Assembly: GCA_028023455.1 (NCBI GenBank)
Contig: JAQFVV010000559.1
Span: forward strand, 1 to 64,000
Direction: 5' to 3'
Source of the DNA: Epiperipatus broadwayi
Lineage: Eukaryota; Onychophora; Udeonychophora; Euonychophora; Peripatidae
DNA length: 64,000 nt
Part shown: piece after piece, positions 12,217-22,739 of the stretch
Layout: every line of letters begins with the position of its first letter
Position numbering within the stretch: the first letter of the stretch is position 1
Made by a program: the position numbers and the translations under genes
Notes under the pieces: model-generated
Told to the model about the DNA's origin: nothing
Seen by the model: the letters and a program-made list of their open reading frames with translations, nothing else
The model's database searches: none

Positions 12217-12340
12217 CAATTTTCAATGATACAGATGGCTGAAGAATTGGAGAGTGGGGACCATTGAAGTTTATCTGTTGAAGTTTGAAGATTTCTATCT
12301 TAATATAAACCGAGCAATGATTGTATATATGTGCTGGAGT
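12217..12340 (+). mobile_element. Family C 5' fragment (C6), ribozyme missing
   Basis: Matches the upstream part of family C (GATGGCTGAAGAATTGG, then TTGAAGTTTGAAGAT, then CTTAATATAAAC), as at 19995-20100 and 50245-50350. The copy ends shortly after the ATATATGTG tract, before the hammerhead. Confidence 0.6.
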
Positions 12341-12874
12341 AGATAAAACACATATTTTCTTTAGTTATAATTATTAAGTTTCAAATTGTCTATTTGTTAA
12401 ATAAATATTGTTATAATTTTTTGTTAAATTTAATGAAGTCTCTAATTTATTTGATTTATTCATTTTATAAAATAAAATGAGGTTAATTATTCAAACATAT
12501 AAGTATATATTATTTTTATTTGATACCTTAATAAATTAATTCTTATTGAGATTACATTGAATATTGTTGTTGCTGTAGTATATTAATGGAAACCCCTGAA
12601 GAGAGTCGATTGTGAAGCTTCCCTGAGTTTGAACATTGTGCATAATGGTATAATTAGTTAAAGTGAAGATTGAATGATTAAATTTGAATTGTATTTTAAT
12701 TAAGTAATTAAAAAGATATTATTTATTTGAAATAAGTGTAATTTTAGATTTAAATTAGATTTTATCATTCATAGCATCCTATATGAAGACATTAAATCTG
12801 ATTGTAGTGAGATATGACGACCTGGAATCCTTCGAGGGAATCCGTACCATTATAACATATATATAGATATGAAT

Positions 12875-13080
12875 TTATAGTATTATTTATGGAAGCTTTC
12901 ATGTACAAATGTAATAGCTACATAGCTGATGTTTAAGTACAATAACAAGTACTTTCCTCAGAACTTCTTTGAGGAAAGAAGCTCTGAGAAAGGTGCTTGT
13001 TATTGTACTGAAATATCAGTTATTTAGCTATATTTTTACTATGTGGAAGCTTCCAAAATAATACTATGAATTTATCAGTT
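12875..13080. repeat. Palindromic repeat family G, copy G1
   Basis: Arms contain AGTATTATTTATGGAAGCTT and, inverted, AAGCTTCCAAAATAATACT, with inner TAATAGCTACATAGCTGAT and ATCAGTTATTTAGCTAT, and GTACAATAACAAGTACTTTC facing GCTTGTTATTGTAC. The loop contains GAACTTC. A second copy lies at 31990-32175. No coding capacity. Confidence 0.7.
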
Positions 13081-13129
13081 ATCTGAAAGAATATTAGAAT
13101 TAATATGTATAAATGTTTATGTGTGTGCG

Positions 13130-13245
13130 TGTATTTAAAGAGATTTACTTAAACTTCTTTGTATCAGTAATTTCAATCTTTGTGGTCAAGTTGCAATCGT
13201 TAATGTTTATATAATTGTATTAGACCATTAATAAGGGTGGGATTC
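13130..13245 (+). repeat. Direct repeat P, first copy (empty SINE site)
   Basis: The segment around AAACTTCTTTGTATCAG, TTTCAATCTTTGTGGTCAAG and TTAGACCATTAATAAGG recurs at 13490-13712, about 350 bp downstream, where a family D SINE interrupts it. This copy keeps the uninterrupted junction (GCAATCGTTAATGTTTATA near 13193-13212), i.e. an unoccupied paralogous site. Confidence 0.7.
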
Positions 13246-13559
13246 CATGTTTATTGTTAAAAGGAGGTTATCTTGATAAGAGAAACTATTGATTGTTATT
13301 GATATTGGGATTGTCTAAGTGTTGACTGTTTTTTAATGATTACTTATAAACCCATTTCGCCTTGAGCATTATTACATTTATTATTGAAGTAATACTTTGG
13401 GTATAATTTAAAATTTACACTTGCACTTTGTAATGGTATAATAGACTACTTATTAGTTTATGTTCAGAATAGATTTTATTTACTTTAAAGAGGCTTATTT
13501 AAACTTCTTTATAACAATAATTTCAATCTCTGTGGTCAAGTTGCAATCTTTAGTGCCTA

Positions 13560-13666
13560 GTCAAGCATTGGTGGTTGAGAGGTCAGCGACAGCCGCTTTA
13601 CAAGCAGATGTCTCGGGTTAGTGGGTTTGCTTCCCGGCTGATGCTATGACACATTAGAAAAAAAAA
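13560..13666 (+). mobile_element. tRNA-derived SINE, family D copy D3
   Basis: Begins GTCAAGCATTGGTGG, has the TTGAGAGGTCAGCG A-box region and a B box in GGGTTTGCTTCCC, and ends in a run of A. It belongs to the subtype with a duplicated GGGTTAGTGGG string in the T arm (shared with D7). TSDs are ATCTTTAGTGCCTA (13546-13559) and ATCTTTAATGTCTA (13667-13680). The intact paralogous site at about 13195 confirms the insertion boundaries. Confidence 0.88.
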
Positions 13667-13684
13667 ATCTTTAATGTCTATATA

Positions 13685-14660
13685 AATATATTAGACCATT
13701 AATAAGGTCAAATACAATTAAAGAGTTGTTCAAAGAATTAAATAATTAAAATGGCTTAAAATGTCAGTTCAATTTCTTGATCTTAAAATAACTAGAAATC
13801 AATGTATGCTGAATTACTGTATGATCATTAAACCAATAGTGAATAGAAGTTATATTCCATATAAATCAAGAGTGCCAATGTCACATAAAATGGCAGGTGT
13901 GAAGTCTTTCTTCTTTAAAAATAATAGTCTTTGCAAATATTTATCAGATAAAGGCAAAAATATTGAAATATATTCAAATGAAATGTTAAATGTTAGTCAC
14001 AGTTATAATCATATATATAATGTTATTAAAGATTTTAATATGAGATATAAAAATAAAAATTTTAATAATAATATTGATCCTCCTGCTAATAAAAAAATAT
14101 GGATATCAATACCATACATTTCAAATGATCAAGTAAATTTTATAATGAATATTTATAAAGGTATATGTGATATTGCATTTTACACCTCCTATATTAAACA
14201 AATTAATAAATAATTCTAAAGATAAAATCTCATTTATAAATAAAAATTGTATCATTTATAAATGGATATGTAGGTGTGGTAGTGGATATATAGGTGAATC
14301 AATATGTACATTGGAAAAAAGAATTAAAGAGCACTTGCTGTTGTTAAAAAGAGTTCAGAAATTGAATCAAAATTGCAAAGTAGATAATAATGTTTCAGCA
14401 TTCGTTTTTCATGACTATAATAATTCATGCATTTATGGTTTTAACTTCAATTACAGCAATGTTAAAATATTGCAAATTGAAAAAAATAACAAAAGATAAA
14501 TAAAAGAAGCTATGCTAATATAGAAATACAAACTCAACTTAATTAACAGGCAGGTAGCAAACATTAAGATCACAGAATTGTGGAAAGGTTAGCTTTTCAA
14601 AGTGTTAGTTGATAAAGACTACAAAGATAGTCGAAAGCACTACTAGGTTGATAAAATTTT
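13685..14660 (+). pseudogene. Penelope-like element: RT C-terminus plus GIY-YIG endonuclease
   Basis: PLEs encode a reverse transcriptase followed by a GIY-YIG endonuclease. Here one frame (13761-14213) holds the end of the RT (VQFLDLKITR, typical of the region after the palm) and the linker. A shift of frame near 14190 leads into 14167-14499 with KNCIIYKWICRCGSGYIGES, the GIY-YIG core preceded by a CxC pair, then LEKRIKEH with the conserved Arg. The RT active site and N-terminus are missing, so the copy is 5'-truncated, and at least one frameshift breaks it. The 3' UTR contains a degenerate hammerhead (14605-14647), a feature reported for PLEs. A homologous 3' end lies at 23645-23800. Confidence 0.8.
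14605..14647 (+). ncRNA. Degenerate hammerhead ribozyme motif in a PLE 3' region
   Basis: Stem I can form from TTAG and CTAG; stem II is a perfect GACTA/TAGTC hairpin directly before GAAA; a short stem III follows. The core reads TTGATAA plus one extra A in place of CTGATGA, so two conserved core bases and the spacing are altered. Probably inactive, but position and fold match a PLE-borne hammerhead. Confidence 0.45.
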
Positions 14661-14687
14661 TAAAATATAACTGGTGACAGTATTTAT

Positions 14688-14872
14688 AAATATTCAATTA
14701 TATAATTACATATATTGCTTTGAAGAACAGACATCGAATTATAATATTATTATATATATATATATATGTAATTATATAATTGAATATTTGATAATTACAT
14801 ATATTGCTTTGAAAAAATACCGACTTCAAATAATATTATTACATATATATATATATATATTGATGATATAAT
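14688..14872. repeat. Two-unit tandem repeat with AT microsatellites
   Basis: ATTACATATATTGCTTTGAA occurs at about 14706 and 14797, each followed by an ATAATATTATTA tract and a run of TA dinucleotides; period about 91 bp. The small ORF across it is low-complexity. Confidence 0.7.
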
Positions 14873-15106
14873 ATTTTCTGTACTTAAATTAATAAGTTTA
14901 CATTCATGATTATAAAAAAAAAAAAAAACTAAACATATTTAATCAATTTTAAAAATATATTTTAGTATTTATTTGGAAGTATTTATGCAAACAAAATATA
15001 TTTTCTTCTTGATTTTATTATTAATGTATCACTGCAACATTTGGTAGATACAGATATAATTTATACAATGTATGCAATAAATAAAATGATAATTAATTCC
15101 TAATTA

Positions 15107-15967
15107 TCACATGATCACCATTTCTTATGCTAGCACATAACTGTTATTAACACAGGCAAAACTCTCCATACAGTAGTGCCATTTAGTGCCAATCAGAGTA
15201 ATCAATGAATGCCAGTAGGCTTGTGCATAAAATCCACATCTAGTGCCTACTCATCCAATATCCCCAGACTAGTTTTGTAGTTAATCAGAGATAAAAGGTG
15301 GCTACTGGAGGGATGCATTAGATCCTAAGATCTAGGTGCAGTGCTCTCAGATCCATAGCTCCTCACTGATGAAGCCACAAGCCGGAAACTAGTCTGGGGA
15401 TATTGGATGAGTAGGCACTAGATGGGGATTTTATGCACAAGTCTTCTGGCATGCATTGATTACTCTGGTTGGCACTGAGTGGCACCACTGTATAGAGAGT
15501 TTTGCCTGTATTAATAACAGTTATGTGCTAGCATAAGAAATGGTGATCATGTGATGTTTAGTGATTTAACACCAATCCTGCCTAATAGGATAGTTGTGGC
15601 TATGGTTGTTAAAGAGCCAAAGACACTAAAATGTATGGGTGCTGAACTGAGTTCAGACCCATATGACTATATAAGCTGTTGAGCTTAGATTGAAAATATT
15701 ATTGTGTTTTCAATTTTATTCTCATAGTTTTGTAGTTAAGCAGAGATAAAAGGTGGCTGCTGGAGGATTGCATTAGATCCTAACATCTAGGTGCAGTGCT
15801 CTCAGATCCAAAGCTCCTCACTGACAAAGGCCTACAGGCCAGAAACTAGTCTGGGGTTATTGGATGAGTAGGCACTAGATGGGCATTTTATGCACAAGTC
15901 TTCTGGCATGCATTGATTACTCTGGTTGTCACTGAGTGGCAATACTGTATAGAGAGTTTTGCCTGTG
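15107..15967 (+). mobile_element. Family B retroelement, full dimeric copy B3
   Basis: The clearest member of the family: 861 bp bracketed by a perfect 14 bp TSD, TTAATTCCTAATTA (15093-15106 and 15968-15981). The first 165 bp or so, starting CACATGATCACCATTTC, is the inverted complement of 15387-15565. Two direct units follow, offset by 455 bp (AGTTTTGTAG at 15271 and 15726). Each has a hammerhead-like core: 15360-15400 (CTGATGA intact) and 15815-15856 (CTGACAA, core mutated). The 3' edge is GAGAGTTTTGCCTGTG. No protein is encoded. The dimer with one ribozyme per unit resembles retrozymes and PLE pseudo-LTRs; which it is cannot be settled here. Confidence 0.85.
15360..15400 (+). ncRNA. Hammerhead-like motif of family B (best copy)
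   Basis: TCCTCA - CTGATGA - AGCC..GGCT-like stem II region - GGAAAC - TAGTC - TGGGGA. TCCTCA and TGGGGA pair over six positions (one G-U) as stem I, and GTC gives a permitted cleavage triplet. Weak points are a very short stem III (one or two pairs around TA) and, in most copies, an A-A mismatch closing stem II. Nine other copies of the core in this window vary mainly in the stem II loop. Confidence 0.5.
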
Positions 15968-15984
15968 TTAATTCCTAATTAAAT

Positions 15985-16540
15985 AGTTTAACAAAAATTA
16001 TTTAATTTGTTCTTTAATTTATATATTTCTTATTTATTTGTTATGTTATTATATTAATAAACATTATTTTTTTAATCAAAATTGAATTTCTTGATAATTT
16101 ACTGTCAACTTATTATAATTTAAAATTAACTTCACAAGTCTCTATAAAAAATATCAGCTTGCCAAAATATTGAATAAAACAATTTATATATTAAAATAAT
16201 TTATTGTATTATTTTAGTATTTCATCAGTTGCATTTTGTTATTATAAGGAGCTAAGTTTTATTAGTCACTATTTGATTAAAATAATATATTTATTTTATT
16301 TTATACTGATACAAGTTCTCCCTCAATATTATTGATACTTTGAGAATTTATATTTATTTGATTTTTCATTTATAAATACTTTATGCTAGTACAGTTTGGT
16401 ATCCAAATACATGGCCCAAATAAAAAACCAGTTACCTTATATTACTGTTATAAATATATATTTGATTATTTCATATTGCTAATATATGGTATCTCAACTG
16501 GTTCCTGAAAAAATCATTTATTTATAATAGATATTTTATA
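15985..16540. other. AT-rich spacer, nothing recognised
   Basis: AT-rich non-repetitive sequence with no supported gene. Confidence 0.35.
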
Positions 16541-16929
16541 CTGTTACAATATATATATATATATTGAAGCAGTCGACCTGATACTCAGATTGAGCTTCAC
16601 AGCCCACTCAGAATCTCTCACCACCAAACTAGATTCAAACGCCATCCTTATGCATATATACATATTTATTAATACATATTTTTTTCTTCTTGCTTAACTA
16701 GTAAAATAACTGACGTAGATATATATAGATATCTTAATGTAACTAATTTTAATAAATAAATATTTGATTTTCTTTTAATTCATATAAGTACATAATGGAT
16801 ATGCACATATTATAGGTGAGGGAATTAAAGTGTGTTATATTAGTGTGTGTTTTTAAAATTATATTTATTATTTACTTTAATCATTGCAGTCAGAAAAAGA
16901 TGATGCAATCTTTGTAAGAATATTCTCGA

Positions 16930-19450
16930 ATGAAATTAAGACAATTTACCAGAAACCCAATTAGTCCATCTAAAACATATGATAATTTTATAGAATAATG
17001 TAAGAATTCATTAGTGGAAATTTTATCCACTTCAAATTTGTTTTAAAATCATAGATCATATTTTAAAACAATCAGTTCGAGAAATTTTAACAGGATTGCA
17101 TTGTTTTTAAAACTTATTTAAACAAAAGGTACATTCGGTCAGCAAATTCCAGATCCACTAAGTGAATAAAGTGCCTCAGGTCTAGCAGCTAAGTGCTTTC
17201 CAAGATAAATGGAAAAATAGTATAAATACTGCTAGATTTGAATCACATAAAGAGACTCGTAATATAAAACAGCAATGGCAAAGATAATTCATGCTGGTCA
17301 TTACAATAATCCAAATGTGTCATGAGTAGTGGAAGTTTTCACTTTTCTCTCTGTTCAACATGATCTTCTGGCAATCCTCACCCAGGATCTCATCACCCAT
17401 GGACTTTAATGTACTGAAAGACTGAGTAATGAAATGCAACCTGCCTGACCGACAAAATCTAATTAGATCTAGTTCACCAATTACAATGGATGCTGAAATC
17501 ATCAAGAATTGCCATTAATTACAAAGGCAAAAGAACTCTAGCTGCTGCCTAATGTCTAAATTCTTAAATTCAACCTTCCATAATTATTTCTAATAACCCT
17601 GTCTGTCGTTTAAAATAATATTCTATCAGCCAGTCTTTCAACCAGAAATATAATATTTTGTTAAATAATTTGTAATTCACTTACCTGATATTAGCCTATA
17701 TATAACTTTCTTTAATTTTCTTTTATCATTGAGTCTCTTTAAAATAAATGCAATATTTTCTTTCACCTTCATGCGACAATAATATATTATAATTCTAATC
17801 CTTAGTTTTTATATTTTATGTTTCAATAATATGCCAATAATTTCCTAAAGTTGCAAGAATATTCGCTCATCTTTTTATTTGATTTTATTCCCCTTCTTTT
17901 CATGGGGTGGTCAGTTTAGCTTTAATTCAAATGAGTTTGTTATTTTAATGACAGAGCAATGCTTGCAAAGTTGGGAAAACAAATCAATTATCTTATAATG
18001 TCATTGTAGAAAAACAGAGTAGAAAATCTGTTTTTCTAAGAAATGTTTTTTTTTAATTATTTTTATTTAAATAATGAGCACTAACATTAAAATCTTTATG
18101 TTTAGTATAATATCAAAGCACTTAAAAACGAATTCTCATATTTATTTAATGTAGTGGGAAGTTTATAGGTAAATTAAAGTAAGGGGGAAGGGGTCTCTAT
18201 TCCAATGATTATGTATTTTAGTAATAAGTTTAAATAATCCATTACTGTTTAGTATTTAAATCGTATTATTATGTTGGTCATTCTCAATATATATAGGTTA
18301 TCAATCATTCATCCTTAGTTTTTAAAATATTATATGTCTTTCATTGCAAGCATTGTATTCAAACAGGCTTCCATGGTCAAATACACATATATGTGTCTTT
18401 GTGCTTCGTTCCCTGGAATTTTTGGTAATCTGGATCCCATACATTCATTTCAAGTCCAAGAACATGGCTGGCAACCCACCTCCCTGTGGGACTTATTCAT
18501 CATATGAGCTATTGACATAGGGTCACTCCAAAAAGATCTGGTCTATCGTTATTAATAGCTGACACCTTCATTCTGTGAACCGAATCTGCCAAAGTAGCAG
18601 AAAGAATTCAGTCACTATTCTTTGTCCTTAAATTTGGAAGCACATTTTTTGGATCCGAGATTGGATCACCTAATTCCGCCATCATGCATATACCGCTCTC
18701 TTAAAGCTCTTGCCATACCTCAAACCTATGAATGTCTGTAAACCATAATATTATCATTTTACTAAACAGATCTGTTTATTATATTTATTAATATTTTCAC
18801 ATGCATGTCTTTTTGCGATGCCATTATATATATGTTACCAAGCTATCCCACAAACGTATCTCACTCAGTATAAACTGAAAATAATTTATTTATATCTGTA
18901 AAGTATATTTTTGTCATAAAATTATCATTCTAAATATTCGGTCAAGTGCCATATTTTGTTTTTTTCTGGGGGTGGATTGGTATCTCACAAAGATATTTCC
19001 TCATACTCTAAATCAACTGTTCATCAGTATAGTTATTAATTATTGGCATATGAACTAGCCACAATCAAATAAAGTAATCAGTCAAATCTGTCATTTTCTA
19101 AGTTATAAACAATTCCATATGATTTACCTGTTACCTTGTAAATGTCAATCAAGGTATATATACGTCAAGAGGACAATGACAATTAATGAAATAATAAAAC
19201 AAGTATTTATGCATACTTCTTTAAATTAATAAATGTTATATATATATCATAACTGACAGAATCATTGTTTCTTTTATTTAAAATATTAATATTTTAGTTA
19301 TTAAATTATGCTCGCCCTGACTAGATTATTTCCCTCTAATCCTCTCTATATATAATTAATGTGAATGGCCATGACTGTTAAATGGGTCAAACTTATATTT
19401 TATATTAAAATATTCCATTAGATAATTTCAAATTAGAGTCTTCTTGTGTC
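16930..19450. other. Mostly unique intergenic stretch with less AT-biased patches
   Basis: Two patches (about 17100-17560 and 18360-18740) have more even base composition than their surroundings. The first contains an open plus-strand stretch of about 28 codons (FQDKWKNSINTARFES, near 17200-17283) that stops at TAA; the second has no sustained ORF. No domain is recognised. They could be old transposon or exon remnants. Confidence 0.3.
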
Positions 19451-19504
19451 TTCATTTTGCGATGCCGGCGGAGAGAGATAAATTAGATCGATATCATCGG
19501 GATT

Positions 19505-19675
19505 GTTGCTCATAAGTTGGTAGATCTGGAAAATAGGCAAATAGGGCAGAGTTCATGAGTGTTCCTGACTTATGTATCTTGCACATGATTGGACTTGAGG
19601 TGCTTTTGCCTACATGCTAGATCTTGTTATATGAACAGACAAAACCGACCGATACAATATATATATCCATTAAAC
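19505..19675. repeat. Dispersed repeat M, copy 1
   Basis: Shares AATAGGGCAGAG, then GTGTTCCTGACTTA, then TGAGGTGCTTTTGCCTA and a terminal CGATACAATATATATAT with 35965-36118. About 170 bp, no ORF. Ends in an AT dinucleotide run, as several SINE-like repeats here do. Confidence 0.65.
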
Positions 19676-19984
19676 AAAGTATTCTGGTAATGAATATCTT
19701 GACAGATTTTGTTCATTCTTTGTAAAAATATATAAATTTTGACCTTTTTTTTTTAATAATACAAATTATTGAATTTATGATGTTTAAAACCTAAATTACT
19801 GTGTGACTTAAACTGTTTTTTTTTGGTAGTTATAAAGGACTAGTTTAAAGGACTAGTTTAATAGTGCATATAATAGCTCTTAGGAATATCTCCAAATGGA
19901 GGATATTAATCTAATTATAAGAGTTTAGTATTTCATATAACAACAATATTGGTAGCATGGGATTTGGGCATTATATCATCAGAT

Positions 19985-20272
19985 TTTCAATGCTATGGTT
20001 GACTGAAGAGTTGGAGGTCGGAGTAGATTAAAGCCTGTCCATTAAAGTATAAAGATGTGCTATTTTAATATAAACTGAGCACTGATTATATATATATGTA
20101 TGAGATGATAATTTGGACTGATGAGTGCTGGTTCAGCACGAAATATGTATATTGGTAATTATTTATCTTTTTTACATGTGTGTGGTTATGTGTATCAATG
20201 GTAAGAGATAGTGTGGATAGTTGAAGGTTGCTTGAAAGTTTGAGTTCAAATCCCCTATATTTATTTCTTATA
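19985..20272 (+). mobile_element. Family C element with hammerhead and tRNA-like tail (C2)
   Basis: Near full-length unit: a 5' body (GACTGAAGAGTTGGAG, CCTGTCCATTAAAGTATAA), a hammerhead at 20118-20155, a linker with TACATGTGTGTGGTTATG, then a tRNA-like tail with AGATAGTGTGGATAG and a B box in GAGTTCAAATCCCC. Combining a hammerhead with a Pol III-type box recalls the schistosome Sm-alpha SINE-like satellite, a known precedent. No coding capacity. Confidence 0.75.
20118..20155 (+). ncRNA. Hammerhead core lacking the 5' strand of stem I
   Basis: CTGATGA, a perfect six-pair stem II (GTGCTG/CAGCAC, loop GTT), GAAA, stem III with an ATGT loop, a TA cleavage dinucleotide and TTGG are all present. 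The CCAA that pairs with TTGG in sister copies is deleted, so stem I is weakened. Confidence 0.6.
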
Positions 20273-20299
20273 AAGTGTAAGCAACGGATACAGATTTAT

Positions 20300-21325
20300 A
20301 TATATAATATTAGGGCGATTTTTAAATGATTATTTTTTCATGCAATTAATTATTATTAAATCTTAATATTATTTAATCTGGAATCTGAGTCAGTATAATT
20401 TTTTTGTTTTTAATACAATAAATTATGCGCAGATGAACTTGAATAACATGTCATTTATATTGTAACCGTGTATATGATTAAATTAATTTTTTTCAATCAG
20501 TTGGCATAAATAGCAATTGAATTCAAAAATCATTTATTTAAGTTGGTGGTTTTATTTTAAGTTTTCATATTACATGAGTCTAATTAAAAATAATCTAAGG
20601 GTTTAAAGATTAAGTATGATAAATGATACTTAATAAGAAAATTTAAATCTTTAATTATAAGTTATTATTAAGAATATAATTAAATAACAAATAGGATTTA
20701 TTGTATTCAATCAATATTTTAAGCAACTAATTATTAAGGGTTATTCATATGAGGGTATCAAAATAAAAGGAACAGTGTTTTTTAAACCAGTGTACCTTTA
20801 AAATAGCACAAATAAAATAATGTGACCATATTTATCTATTCAGTTGATAGATGATGAGCAATAAAATAATTAAAGACAGATATTATGTAATTAACAAAAT
20901 ATAAGGTCTATGTATTAAACAAACAACAAATTATCATTATTAATTAAATCAATGTATAACAATAACAAATTCTCAACAATAACTATTAACATTCTCATGA
21001 TGTTTTAATTAGAAAAATAATTTCTAATTCATTAATAACTAAATGTATAGTGTATCTTAATGTGATAAAATGAAAACACATTATTGGAGAAAGTTGCTCA
21101 AGTATTATTTAAATAAACTGGAATATAAACAATAAAGCAAAGAAAATGTTTATTACTTTTCTTGTTAAATAATAAGATTCATTTCCTATAGGTATCCAGA
21201 TAATAAACTCACATATATATATATTTAATTATATACTCTTCTTAAAGTACAATTTTATTTTATTTAATTTTAATAGATATAAGTGGCAGTACATAAAATA
21301 CTTATTAAGCTTTTATTATAAATAT
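20300..21325. other. AT-rich intergenic stretch, nothing recognised
   Basis: AT-rich sequence without supported genes or shared repeats. Confidence 0.35.
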
Positions 21326-21342
21326 AACTGTAATACAATGTT

Positions 21343-21434
21343 TTTTTTAATGTATCAAAGCATCGGCCGGGAAGCGAACCCCGGGACAACTTCTTGTAAG
21401 GCGGCTGTGCTAACCACTCGGCCACCAACGCTTG
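21343..21434 (-). mobile_element. tRNA-derived SINE, family D copy D4
   Basis: The minus strand begins AAGCGTTGGTGGCCGAGTGG and has the A-box GAGTGGTTAGCACAGCC and B-box GGTTCGCTTCCC. It is one of the least decayed cloverleaf-like copies, with a central GCCTTACAAG region compatible with a TAC (Val-type) anticodon loop. The tail is a T-run on the plus strand. Likely TSDs: ACTGTAATACAATGTT (21327-21342) and ACTGTGTACAATGTT (21435-21449). Opposing short ORFs across it are artefacts. Confidence 0.82.
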
Positions 21435-22063
21435 ACTGTGTACAATGTTGTCAGGAATTTGACGCAACTGAGCAAATAATGTCTACAAAAGTATCAGTGT
21501 TACAAGTATCATTAATAATACTATGTTATCTTTAAAAAGTCCTTGATGTACCTATATGGATAAAATAAGAAGGGTAATATTTATAACATATTTCAATTAT
21601 ATAACACGTTCATTTCTATATATACCTTAGATATCTTTAATTATGGAAACATATAATTAAATTAAGAGATCAACAAAACATATAAAATTTTTACATATTA
21701 TATCTTAATCATAAATAATTACGAATTAACTAACTATTTAACAATCGATTTCCATGGTATAAAGTAATATCATACACACATACATACTTTCTTCTGGTGA
21801 TATTTTTTATTAAACACATAACTCTAAATATCATAATAATTAAGCATATTCAATAAATATAAAATATCCTTTTAATTCAAAGTTTATTCAGAGTCTTTTA
21901 ACAGTTCAAAAATGTTTATCCTGGTGTGATCTCTTAAAATCTTTGAAATAATGAAATCCTTAAGTATTTTATATTGTAAAATCCCAATGGATGAATCAAT
22001 AAAACTATTCATTATAGTAGAGTAATTAATAATGAAGTTTGAGCTTCTTAAATATAATCATAT

Positions 22064-22086
22064 AATAATAATAATAATAATAATAA
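22064..22086. repeat. (ATA)n microsatellite
   Basis: About eight uninterrupted ATA units. Confidence 0.9.
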
Positions 22087-22596
22087 TGTTTCAAATATTT
22101 CATAGAACTACAATAAGTTGTTTTTATTTTCGTCAGTGTGACGTAATAAATAATTTGTTGGTCGATGACATTTCTTAATGATAGTATTTATTTCAAATAT
22201 TTTTATGAAGATAAAATCCATTAGTTAAAATTTGTTTTTAATAATAATTATTCCAATACACAGGCATTTTTCTAGAAAACTTTAGGTTAACTATAGTGAA
22301 TATAATCCTAGGCAAATTTTAAAGAACAAGCAAGTTGGTACCATGACTTATGTACAAAAATATGAGTAGAATAATATTCCAAAATAAATTTAAAATTTTG
22401 TATTTCAATTAAAATTTAAAAATTTTCTTTCTTTTAGTGCACAACCAGATGATGAACATTGTTAATTATTTTATTTTCCATTTAGGACAGTTTCAAAATA
22501 CATTTGCCATATAAAGGCAAATGTTTGTTTAGTTATCGACTCCATTATCATTATAATTCAAGATGCCAATATGGCAACTTTAAATTTATCCTCTTT

Positions 22597-22689
22597 TTTA
22601 ATGTGTCAAAGCATTGGCCGGGAAGTGAACCCTGGGACAACTGCTTGTAATGCAGCTGTGCTAACCACTCACCACCAATGCTTGCCAAT
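22597..22689 (-). mobile_element. tRNA-derived SINE, family D copy D5 with 18 bp TSD
   Basis: Same family as D4, with A and B boxes on the minus strand. Bracketed by a perfect 18 bp duplication, TTTAAATTTATCCTCTTT, at 22579-22596 and 22690-22707, which indicates target-primed insertion with little decay since. The short ORF spanning it is not a gene. Confidence 0.9.
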
Positions 22690-22739
22690 TTTAAATTTAT
22701 CCTCTTTACAGTTCTCTTGCAGACAGTTAGCAAAAGAAA

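Noticed and set aside
12875-13080. CRISPR-like or tandem hairpin array
   Set aside because: Only two copies of palindrome G exist in the window, far apart and without spacers; no array is present anywhere.
17320-17505. Minus-strand 61-codon ORF
   Set aside because: No motif, no supporting neighbours; length is expected by chance in a less AT-rich patch.
21343-21434. Genuine tRNA-Val gene
   Set aside because: The acceptor and T arm are tRNA-like, but the sequence is repeated with A-tails and TSDs, so it is a SINE.
21270-21535. Opposed short ORFs containing GREANPGTT- and RGSLPGRCFD-like sequence
   Set aside because: They are translations of the tRNA-like SINE D4 and its flanks; the same peptide arises at D5 (22551-22733).
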